The notes under the pieces: model-generated
What the model was told of the DNA's origin: nothing
Database searches by the model: none
Seen by the model: the letters and a program-made list of their open reading frames with translations, nothing else
Made by a program: the position numbers and the translations under genes
Shown here: piece after piece, positions 1-6,556 of the stretch
Numbering within the stretch: the first letter of the stretch is position 1
How the letters are laid out: each line of letters starts with the position of its first letter
From: Sulfuricella sp035530375
Lineage (GTDB): Bacteria; Pseudomonadota; Gammaproteobacteria; Burkholderiales; Sulfuricellaceae
Direction: 5' to 3'
Assembly: GCA_035530375.1 (NCBI GenBank)
Contig: DATKUY010000009.1
Location: 1-22,956 of the forward strand
DNA: 22,956 bases

Positions 1-900
1 CACTTCCACGTCCGGCCCATATTTAAGGATGTCCATCACCAGTTCGCGCGGATCGGAATAGGGTATCCGCAATTCATAGCCGCCGTCTTCCAGGAACCGT
101 CCCTGCTGCTCGGGATGCCACTGTTCATCGGCCACCCAGCGTGCGCGTTCAGGGGTGAAGCGGAGGATGGCGGTATTTTGCGGTGCGCCGGCGAAGATGC
201 CGTAGCTGGCGGCGAAATGGGCGTCGAGTTCGGCATCGGCAAGCTCGGCGGCGGGCTGGTCGAGGATTTGGGCCGCCTTGATGTTTTCGACGGCGAAGCT
301 GCGCAGGGCGTTGCGCTGGTGGCACCAGGCGTCGAGATACCAGTTGTCGCGGTAGTGGATGAGGCGTTGGGGGGAGATTTCGCGGCTGGTTTCGGTGTTG
401 CTGCCACGGCCGAAATAGCGGATGGCCAGGCGCTTGCGGCGCAGCACGGCATCCGCCACGGTTTGGAAATTTCCCTCGCCGGTCGTGCGTCCGGCAATGC
501 GCAGGATGCGGACGCGCCGCGAAATCTCGGTTTGCCCGAGGTGTTCAAGGGCAAGAATCTTCCCGATCTTGTCGCGTAGCGGCGCCAGCATGTTGTCGAG
601 CAGTCCGGGCTGGACGCTGCTCAGTAACTGCTGCGCGCTCATCAGGGCATGGAGTTCCCGGCCATTGAACCACAGGCCGGGCAATTCGAAGGAATGGTTG
701 CCGGTTTGGGCGTAGTGATAGCCGTTGCCTTGCCGGTCGTATTCGATTGGGGCATCGAAAAACAGCCGCATCTCCCGGATAATACGGTTGACGGAAGCGC
801 GGGAGCATTCCAGCCTTTCCTGGAGGGCGCTCAGCGCCACGGGATGGCGATGTGCCTTGAGGATTTGGTGCAACTGGTAGATGCGTCGCAAGCGATCCAT
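1..900 (-). CDS. WYL-domain helix-turn-helix transcriptional regulator, 3' end cut by the window edge
   Basis: An open frame runs from the ATG at 900 to the left edge without a stop (300 residues visible). Residues about 1-65 look like a DeoR/YafY-type winged helix-turn-helix (starts MDRLRRIYQLHQIL; recognition-helix region CSRASVNRIIREM). Residues about 145-215 form the WYL domain, with the motif WYL at 187-189 inside DNWYLDAWC, preceded by ISPQRLIHYR. Residues from about 240 look like the C-terminal WCX extension; perhaps 15-25 residues are missing. The family consists of ligand- or nucleic-acid-sensing DNA-binding regulators, some of which control defence or DNA-damage genes; no ligand can be read from the sequence. 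It lies 65 bases downstream of a HIRAN-domain gene on the same strand. A 17-base near-palindrome at 933-949 in that gap is a candidate autoregulatory site. The ribosome site is weak (AAAGGCGA about 7 bases before the ATG). Confidence 0.88.
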   Translation of the reverse strand, partial: MDRLRRIYQLHQILKAHRHPVALSALQERLECSRASVNRIIREMRLFFDAPIEYDRQGNGYHYAQTGNHSFELPGLWFNGRELHALMSAQQLLSSVQPGLLDNMLAPLRDKIGKILALEHLGQTEISRRVRILRIAGRTTGEGNFQTVADAVLRRKRLAIRYFGRGSNTETSREISPQRLIHYRDNWYLDAWCHQRNALRSFAVENIKAAQILDQPAAELADAELDAHFAASYGIFAGAPQNTAILRFTPERARWVADEQWHPEQQGRFLEDGGYELRIPYSDPRELVMDILKYGPDVEV

Positions 901-932
901 GGGGTATCGCCTTTGGGCAATGGATGGAGCGG

Positions 933-949
933 ACAGTGTATTACATTGT
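933..949. promoter_or_regulatory. Candidate operator (near-palindrome) upstream of the WYL regulator
   Basis: The 17-mer ACAGTGTATTACATTGT has 8-base arms around a central T with a single mismatched pair; the inner TGTATTACA is fully symmetric. It lies 33 bases before the ATG of the WYL regulator, in the only gap between that gene and the HIRAN gene, and the surrounding DNA is locally AT-rich. Regulators of this class commonly bind inverted repeats near their own gene, so autoregulation is an inference from position and symmetry. Confidence 0.4.
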
Positions 950-965
950 TCTATTTATCGTAAGA

Positions 966-1352
966 TCAAAGATCCAGATAGACTTCAAATTCCATTCGCT
1001 GCCATGGGTTGCGGCTTTTCTTCAGGCGGGTGATGCGCGCTTCCGCCTTCGAGCCGCGATCCATGAAACGCGCCAGGGCGGCGTTGTCGGCACGCGGCAC
1101 ATAGCCGAGCTTGTGGGCTTGCCATTCGACGCGCACGGCGTTGGGGTCGTGGGAATTATCGGGTTCGCGGATAAGTTGCAATGCGTCACCCACCTTCATT
1201 TCCAGCCATAGTCGCTTGCCTTCGTAGTAACGGAACCCGGCAAGCGGAGAGTTTTGCAGCAGGATTTTGGCGTTTGCGCCTGGCTCGGCGGCGCTGGCCG
1301 GCAAGGAGAAGGAAACCGCAAGCAACAACGCCGCAACCAGACGTAACCGCAT
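966..1352 (-). CDS. Small exported HIRAN-domain protein
   Basis: The product is 128 residues. Residues 1-21 are a clear Sec signal peptide: basic MRLR, a hydrophobic stretch (LVAALLLAVSFSLP), and a likely cut after ASA. The rest is one HIRAN domain: LLQNSPLAGFRYYEG at about 31-45, the conserved REPDNSHDPNAV at about 62-73, then LGYVPR followed by a helix. HIRAN domains are best known in SNF2-like DNA-repair enzymes such as HLTF and Rad5, where they bind DNA ends. Stand-alone exported forms exist in proteobacteria, with no function I can assign. The predicted location outside the cytoplasm argues against a role on chromosomal DNA. The gene lies between the DinG-like helicase and the WYL regulator on the same strand. 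Its start is the ATG at 1352, with a purine-rich GAGAGGGG 8 bases before it. Domain assignment is firm; function is unknown. Confidence 0.82.
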   Translation of the reverse strand: MRLRLVAALLLAVSFSLPASAAEPGANAKILLQNSPLAGFRYYEGKRLWLEMKVGDALQLIREPDNSHDPNAVRVEWQAHKLGYVPRADNAALARFMDRGSKAEARITRLKKSRNPWQRMEFEVYLDL

Positions 1353-1359
1353 GAATTTT

Positions 1360-1399
1360 ACCCCTCTCCCCAGCCCTCCCCCCTCGGGGGCGAGGGGGG
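1360..1399. repeat. GC-rich palindromic intergenic repeat
   Basis: Directly after the helicase stop codon, CCCCCCTCG (1378-1386) and CGAGGGGGG (1391-1399) form a perfect 9-base-pair stem with a GGGG loop. Next to it is CCCTCTCCCCAGCCCTC. The pattern resembles a family of dispersed CCCTCTCCCC-AGCCCTC palindromes seen between genes in many proteobacteria. It could act as a transcript 3'-end stabiliser or weak terminator for the hox-helicase transcript, but there is no following T-run on the minus strand. Confidence 0.5.
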
Positions 1400-3331
1400 T
1401 TATACCGCTCGCTGCGCGAAGAATTTTTCCACTTCCACCACTTCCCGCGTCCGTTTCATCGGCGGCAGGCTCTGCCAGATGCGCTTGCCATATTGCTTGG
1501 TCAGCAGGCGCGGGTCGCAGATCATTAGCACGCCACGGTCGGTTTCGTCGCGGATCAGCCGGCCGGCTCCCTGTTTGAGGGTGATGACGGCATGGGGGAG
1601 TTGGTATTCCATGAAGGCGTTGCGCCCTTCGCGGTTGATTTTTTCGATGCGTGCCGCCAGCACCGGGTCGTCCGGCGGCGAGAACGGCAGCTTGTCGATG
1701 ATTACCAGCGACAGCGCCGAGCCGCGCACGTCCACGCCTTCCCAGAAGCTCTGGCTGGCCACCAGCACGGCGTTGCCGAGGCGACGGAAGCGCTCCAGCA
1801 GTTCGGTGCGGGTTCCCTCCCCTTGCAGCAGCAAAGGAAACTCCAGCCCTTCTTTTTCGAATACCTCTTTCAGCAACTCATGCGCCTCGCGCATGGCGCG
1901 CAAGCTGGTGCACAGCAGGAATGCCCGGCCGCCGCTGGCGCGGATCGCCGGCAGAGCCGCCGTCACCACCGCTTCGGTATACTCGCGGCTGTTCGGCTCC
2001 GGCATCCCGGCTGGGACATAGAGTACCGCCTGATTTTCATAATCGAAAGGGCTGTCCCAGTAAGCGGTAGCCGCTTCGAGCAATCCCATCTGGCTCTGGT
2101 AATGGCTGAAATCCTTTTTCACCGCCAGCGTGGCGGAGGTGAAAATCCAGGCACGGGTCTGACCGTCGATCTGCTTGCGAAATATCTCGGCGATGGAAAG
2201 CGGCGTGGCATTGAGCTGCATGGCGCGGTTGAACACTTCCACCCAGCGCACGCTGCCGCTGTTTTCCTCGTCCATCCAGCGCTTCAATTGTGCCGCGAAC
2301 TGGGTGCCGCGCTGCCAGCAGTTTTCCAGGCCGGGGCTGCGAGCAGCCTGCGATTCGAGCAGCTTGTTCAGTGCATCGAGTCTGGTTTTAACCTCGGCCA
2401 GGGCGTCCACAAAGCCGCGCGCTGCCTGCGCCGCAGCCAGCGGCAGGCGCACGCTGTCCTGCGGAAACACCAGGCGCAGGTCGCGCGCCGCCTTTTCCAG
2501 TGCGGCGGCGCCTTCTGGCAGCGCGGCAAAATCCTTGGCCGAAACCACCCCCTCGGCATGAGCGTCATGGGCCAGTTCAAGCAACTGGGAAGTGCCCAGG
2601 TTTTCGCCGAAAAACAGGCTGGCGGTTTCCGGCAGTTGGTGCGCCTCGTCGAAGATCACGGTATTGCTGGCGGGCAGCAGTTCGGCGACGCCCTCGTCGC
2701 GCAGCATCACGTCGGCGAAAAACAAGTGATGGTTGACCACCACCACGTCCGCCCCCTGCGCGCGCTTGCGCGCCTCCATGACAAAGCAGTCCTTGTGAAA
2801 CGCGCATTCCTGGCCGAGGCAATTTTCCCGCGTCGAGGTGACATAAGACCAGATGCCGGCATTTTCCGGCACTTCGCTCAGGGTGCTTTTGTCGCCGCTG
2901 TCGCTCGACTTGGTAAAACGCTCGATCAGGGAAAGATAACGCGAGTCGTCCCGCGTCATGAAGCGCCCTTCGTTCTTGGCGCGCTCGAGGTGGAAGTGGC
3001 AGACGTAATTGGCGCGGCCCTTGAGCATCGCGATCGTCACCGGCACTTTCAGCGCCTCGCGCATGGCCGGGATGTCGCGGAAGAAAAGCTGGTCCTGCAG
3101 CGTCTTGGTGCCGGTGGAAATAATCACCTTGCCGCCGGCAAGCAGTGCCGGGGCGAGATAGGCGTAAGTCTTGCCGGTGCCGGTGCCGGCCTCGGCCACC
3201 AGGATTTCATGTTTTTCGATTGCCGTGGAAATGGTTCGCGCCATCTCCAGTTGCTGGCTGCGAACGCGGTAATCCTTGAAGGCGCGGGCCAACACACCGT
3301 CTTCGGCAAAAATGGAATCAAGATCGAGCAT
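1400..3331 (-). CDS. ATP-dependent DNA helicase, DinG/YoaA family (XPD-like, iron-sulfur)
   Basis: The product is 643 residues, the usual length of YoaA-type helicases. The Walker A motif EAGTGTGKT is at 47-55 and the Walker B/DEAH box at 228-231 (VIFDEAHQL). Four cysteines between them (111, 171, 176, 182) match the [4Fe-4S] cluster site of the XPD/DinG superfamily. NHHL is at 200-203, and a C-terminal motif VI reads QGAGRLIRDETDRG. These enzymes unwind DNA 5' to 3' and act in the repair of damaged forks or R-loops. The ATG at 3331 is immediately next to the hoxW TAA stop (3332-3334) with no base between, so it is probably co-transcribed with the hydrogenase genes. A functional link is not evident: both need iron-sulfur clusters, but that may be coincidence. 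The sequence alone does not settle DinG versus YoaA; the length favours YoaA. Confidence 0.93.
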   Translation of the reverse strand: MLDLDSIFAEDGVLARAFKDYRVRSQQLEMARTISTAIEKHEILVAEAGTGTGKTYAYLAPALLAGGKVIISTGTKTLQDQLFFRDIPAMREALKVPVTIAMLKGRANYVCHFHLERAKNEGRFMTRDDSRYLSLIERFTKSSDSGDKSTLSEVPENAGIWSYVTSTRENCLGQECAFHKDCFVMEARKRAQGADVVVVNHHLFFADVMLRDEGVAELLPASNTVIFDEAHQLPETASLFFGENLGTSQLLELAHDAHAEGVVSAKDFAALPEGAAALEKAARDLRLVFPQDSVRLPLAAAQAARGFVDALAEVKTRLDALNKLLESQAARSPGLENCWQRGTQFAAQLKRWMDEENSGSVRWVEVFNRAMQLNATPLSIAEIFRKQIDGQTRAWIFTSATLAVKKDFSHYQSQMGLLEAATAYWDSPFDYENQAVLYVPAGMPEPNSREYTEAVVTAALPAIRASGGRAFLLCTSLRAMREAHELLKEVFEKEGLEFPLLLQGEGTRTELLERFRRLGNAVLVASQSFWEGVDVRGSALSLVIIDKLPFSPPDDPVLAARIEKINREGRNAFMEYQLPHAVITLKQGAGRLIRDETDRGVLMICDPRLLTKQYGKRIWQSLPPMKRTREVVEVEKFFAQRAV

Positions 3332-3820
3332 TTATCGGGAACAGTTCTGCCAGACATCGGGATAAGGCCGGGCGCACAATTGTATCAGCAATTCCAGCGC
3401 GGCATCCCGGTTCTGCTCTGCCTGCCTGCCCAGCGGCTCGCCCAATTCGAAGCTCTCGCCGCGCACAGCAAGCAGAAAGGCCGGGGGCGCAGGGCGGCGG
3501 TATACCCGCTCGAAAACCTGCAACACGGCTGCCGGCGACATGGCATGAGTGGTATGGCTGATGTCCTGCGAAGGCTGAAGACGGGAAAGGAGGAAAGGCG
3601 CCGGGCAGGATGCGCTGGCGTCGATGAACAGGATCAGCTCGCGGTTTTCCAGGTCTGCCGCATGCTCGATTTGCAGTTGGAAATCGGTCAACAACTCGAT
3701 TTCCGGCCATTCCGGCTGGCGTTCCCGGTGTGCGGCAAGGAGATCGAGCAGTTGCGGGCCAAGCGCGTCATCGCCCCGGCTTGGGTTGCCATAACCGAAA
3801 ACCAGCAGCGGTGCGGTCAA
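3332..3820 (-). CDS. hoxW: Hydrogenase maturation protease, HoxW type
   Basis: The product is 162 residues and belongs to the HyaD/HybD/HoxW endopeptidases, which remove the C-terminal tail of the [NiFe]-hydrogenase large subunit after nickel insertion. The N-terminal signature is FGYGNPSRGDDALGP (8-22), whose acidic residues at 17/18 sit where the family binds nickel. A second acidic site is LFIDAS (Asp about 67), and a histidine in the THAMSP segment is likely the third ligand. The start codon is TTG at 3820, in a TTGA overlap with the hoxH stop, so translation is probably coupled to its substrate's gene. The substrate is inferred to be HoxH, encoded just upstream. The helicase gene begins directly after the stop. 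Family assignment is firm, and the symbol is inferred from position in the hox cluster. Confidence 0.9.
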   Translation of the reverse strand: MTAPLLVFGYGNPSRGDDALGPQLLDLLAAHRERQPEWPEIELLTDFQLQIEHAADLENRELILFIDASASCPAPFLLSRLQPSQDISHTTHAMSPAAVLQVFERVYRRPAPPAFLLAVRGESFELGEPLGRQAEQNRDAALELLIQLCARPYPDVWQNCSR

Positions 3821-5298
3821 ACGTCACACCGACCGTCAGAGTTCTTGGTCAGCCGGTCGATCACGTTGCCACCCGCGTCCACCAGTTCCACTTCCAGCGG
3901 CATTTTGCCCACGGCATGGGTAGCGCATGACAAGCAGGGGTCGAAGGCGCGGATCGCCACTTCGATATGGTTGAGCAGCCCCTCGGTCACCTGCTGGCCG
4001 TCCAGGTATTGCAGGGCGACCTGCCGCACCGCTTCGTTCATGGCGTGGTTGTTGTGGGTGGTGGAAACGATCAGGTTGGCGCGGACGACCAATTCGTCCT
4101 CGTTGACGCGATAGTGGTGGATCAGCGTTCCGCGCGGCGCCTCGATCACGCCGACGCCGCGCAGTGCCGGCTCGCCCTTATTAACCAGGTCATCGCCCTG
4201 CAAATCGCCATCCAGCAGCAGTTCCTGAATGCCTTCGGCGGCGTGCAGCATTTCGATCATGCGTGCCCAGTGGTAGGCCAGCGTAGCCTGGGTCGCGCTG
4301 CCTCCGTCGAATTCCTTGAAGATTTTTCTTTCGGCTTCTGCCAGGGGGGTCGGAATGAAATCGCAATTGTTGACCCGCGCCAGAGGGCCGACCCGGTACC
4401 AGCCTTCTTCCCTGCCTCTTGACCGGATGAAGGGGAATTTCATGTAAGACCACGACCTGACTTCCTCGTGGATATAGTCCCAATAATGGCTGTAATCGAC
4501 GTGATCGAAAATCGTCTGACCATGTTCGTCGATAGCCCTCAGGCCGCCGTGATAGAGATCCATGGCGCCGTCTTCCCGCACCAGGCCCATGAAACTGGAT
4601 TTGTAATAACCGAAGCCGTTATTGAATTCCGTGTTGCCGGTATAGACCTTCTTGATCAGTTCTACGGCCGCCCGGCTCCAGGCAATGATGTTGTCGATAT
4701 CCTTCAGCAGGATGTCGCGTTCTTCCCGTGACAGGTTTTTGTTCACGCCGCCGGGAACCGCGCCGGTGCCGTGAACACGCTTGCCCATCGTGATCCGAAT
4801 GACTTCCTGGCCGTACTTGCGCAAGGCCACGCCTTGCCTGGCAATATCGGGATAGGCCGCCGCCACGCCGACGATGTTGCGCCTTGCCACATCGCTATCG
4901 AAGCCGAACAGCAGGTCGGGCGAGGCGAGGTAATAGAAATGCAGGGCGTGGGATTGCAGGATCTGGCCAAGATGCATGAGGCGGCGCAGCTTCTCTGCGG
5001 TGGCCGTCAACTGCGCGCCGACGATCATGTCCAGCGCCTTTGAGGCCGCCAGGTTGTGGCTTACCGGGCAAATTCCGCACAAACGCTGCACAATCACCGG
5101 CACTTCCCAGTAGGGGCGCCCCTGGATAAATTTCTCGAAGCCCCGGAATTCGACAATATGGAAGCGCGCCTGATGCACGCGGTTATCGTCGTCCAGCAGC
5201 AGGGTGACCTTGCCGTGCCCCTCCACCCGGGATACCGGCTCGATCACCACGCGCTTGAGTCCTTCGGGTTTGGCCGCAGTTTCCAGTTCAAAAGTCAT
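3817..5298 (-). CDS. hoxH: NAD-reducing [NiFe]-hydrogenase large subunit HoxH
   Basis: The product is 493 residues. It carries the NiFe active site that splits or forms H2 in the cytoplasm, in complex with HoxY. Nickel-ligand motifs are present at both ends: RLCGIC (C74, C77) after RVEGHGK (24-30), and DPCLSCATH (C455, C458, H461). The 32 residues after H461 form the tail that the maturation protease should remove; the tail ends GRCDV. The overall pattern fits group 3d (bidirectional, NAD-linked) hydrogenases. The gene starts 9 bases after the hoxY stop with only a weak ribosome site, which suggests translational coupling, and overlaps hoxW by 4 bases. Accessory hyp genes for cofactor assembly are absent from the window. 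Confidence 0.97.
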   Translation of the reverse strand: MTFELETAAKPEGLKRVVIEPVSRVEGHGKVTLLLDDDNRVHQARFHIVEFRGFEKFIQGRPYWEVPVIVQRLCGICPVSHNLAASKALDMIVGAQLTATAEKLRRLMHLGQILQSHALHFYYLASPDLLFGFDSDVARRNIVGVAAAYPDIARQGVALRKYGQEVIRITMGKRVHGTGAVPGGVNKNLSREERDILLKDIDNIIAWSRAAVELIKKVYTGNTEFNNGFGYYKSSFMGLVREDGAMDLYHGGLRAIDEHGQTIFDHVDYSHYWDYIHEEVRSWSYMKFPFIRSRGREEGWYRVGPLARVNNCDFIPTPLAEAERKIFKEFDGGSATQATLAYHWARMIEMLHAAEGIQELLLDGDLQGDDLVNKGEPALRGVGVIEAPRGTLIHHYRVNEDELVVRANLIVSTTHNNHAMNEAVRQVALQYLDGQQVTEGLLNHIEVAIRAFDPCLSCATHAVGKMPLEVELVDAGGNVIDRLTKNSDGRCDV

Positions 5299-5307
5299 TT
5301 TTCACAC

Positions 5308-5856
5308 TCAGTCAAAATGCAGCATCTCATAATCCAGCTTCGGCTCCCGACCGTTCAACAGGTCGGTCAGGAAGCGCCAGATCGCATCGCCCGACGGCGG
5401 GCAGCCGGGCAGGAAGTAGTCCACCTTGACCACTTCGTAGATCGGATGCACCTTGTCGAACGGCAATGGCAGTTCGGGATCGTTGGGCACCTGGTGTCCC
5501 TCCAGGCCGCCCTCGTACTGGTAGACCTCCTGAAAACAGTCCCACAGATCGATGTTGTTGCGCATCGCCGGAATGCCGCCGGTAATGGCGCATGCACCGA
5601 TGGCGACCAGTACCTTGCAATTCTTGCGGAATTCCTTGAGCACATGGACGTTTTCCGCGTTGCACACGCCCCCTTCGACGATCCCGATGTCGCACGGGCC
5701 GCAATGTTTGATATCGGTAAGCGGGGTGCGGTCGAATTCGATCAGTTCAAGAAGCCCCAGCAGGCGCTCGTCGATGTCGAGGAAGGACATGTGACAGCCG
5801 AAACAGCCCGCCAGCGAGCAGGTGGCGACGCGCACCTTTGACTTCGGGTCACTCAT
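5308..5856 (-). CDS. hoxY: NAD-reducing [NiFe]-hydrogenase small subunit HoxY
   Basis: The product is 182 residues from the ATG at 5856. It is the short small-subunit type without twin-arginine signal or medial/distal clusters, typical of cytoplasmic group 3d enzymes. It carries one proximal [4Fe-4S] cluster that passes electrons from HoxH to the diaphorase. Expected ligands are visible: AGCFGC (C18, C21), IGACA (C89) and PGCPPSG (C152). I chose the ATG at 5856 rather than an upstream one at 5898 for three reasons: it has a good ribosome site (GGAGG 6 bases before), the mature family sequence starts near SKVRVAT, and it gives an 8-base overlap with the hoxU stop, in keeping with the neighbours. 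hoxH follows after 9 bases. Confidence 0.96.
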   Translation of the reverse strand: MSDPKSKVRVATCSLAGCFGCHMSFLDIDERLLGLLELIEFDRTPLTDIKHCGPCDIGIVEGGVCNAENVHVLKEFRKNCKVLVAIGACAITGGIPAMRNNIDLWDCFQEVYQYEGGLEGHQVPNDPELPLPFDKVHPIYEVVKVDYFLPGCPPSGDAIWRFLTDLLNGREPKLDYEMLHFD

Positions 5857-6556
5857 GTTCGCCTCCGAGTTGCACATCCTTGATGGTGTGGTGGTCAAAG
5901 ATGCGCTGCCCTATCGGCACGGTAAAGCCCTGGCGTTTTTTCAGCAGCGCGCCGGTCGGGCAAACCCGGGTTGCCTTGTCAGTTGCGGCAAGATTGGTGT
6001 CGCCCAACAGGCCGCTGGCGGAATTGACGATCAGGGTGGTTTCGATTCCGCGTCCGGACAAGCCAAACACGTGCTTGCCGTCCACATCCCGGCTTGCGCG
6101 CACGCACAGTTCACAGTAAATGCAACGGTTGCGGTCAAGCAGGATATCGGGGTGAGAGGCGTCCACCTCGCGCTGCGGATAGAAATGGTTGTAATTGGGA
6201 CTCATCATGCCGAGGTAGTAGGCCACCGCCTGAAGCTGGCAGTTGCCGCTCTTTTCGCAGGATGGGCAAATATGATTGCCCTCGACAAACAGCATCTGCG
6301 TCAGCGATAGCCTCTCGTCGTTCAGCTCCAGCGTGTCGCTCAGCACCTGCTGGCCTTCCACCGCCGGCATGGTGCAGGAAGCGACGTTGCGGCCGTTGAC
6401 CTTGACCGTGCACAGCTTGCAGCTACCATGCGGCTTGAATTCAGGGTTGTGGCACAGGTGCGGAATGTATACATCCGCCGCCAGCGCCGCATCCATGATG
6501 GTCTGGCCGTCCTTGAACGGGATCGACCGCCCGTCGATGGTAAGTGTCTTGCTCAT
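5849..6556 (-). CDS. hoxU: Hydrogenase diaphorase small subunit HoxU (NuoG N-terminal-like)
   Basis: The product is 235 residues and forms the electron wire between HoxF and HoxY. From the N-terminus it shows a plant-type [2Fe-2S] site (C35, C46, C49, C61); a His/Cys [4Fe-4S] site (H95, C97, C100, C106 in GNHICPSCEKSGNC); and a further [4Fe-4S] site (C145, C148, C151 in CIYCELC, plus C199 in RVCPTGAL). This matches the N-terminal part of complex I NuoG and the HoxU family. The start at 6556 overlaps the hoxF stop as ATGA and gives MSKTLTIDG; an ATG four codons upstream lies inside hoxF and is less likely. The gene ends in an 8-base overlap with hoxY. Confidence 0.96.
   Translation of the reverse strand: MSKTLTIDGRSIPFKDGQTIMDAALAADVYIPHLCHNPEFKPHGSCKLCTVKVNGRNVASCTMPAVEGQQVLSDTLELNDERLSLTQMLFVEGNHICPSCEKSGNCQLQAVAYYLGMMSPNYNHFYPQREVDASHPDILLDRNRCIYCELCVRASRDVDGKHVFGLSGRGIETTLIVNSASGLLGDTNLAATDKATRVCPTGALLKKRQGFTVPIGQRIFDHHTIKDVQLGGEHE

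Noticed and set aside
1592..4114. An 840-codon open frame on the plus strand across the helicase, hoxW and hoxH genes
   Set aside because: It is antisense to three well-recognised genes, its product has no recognisable motifs and a composition typical of a GC-rich shadow frame, and it has no ribosome site or promoter of note.
5857..5898. Upstream extension of hoxY by 14 codons
   Set aside because: The extra codons lie inside hoxU, match no family sequence (MTTTPSRMCNSEAN), and the ATG at 5856 has the better ribosome site.
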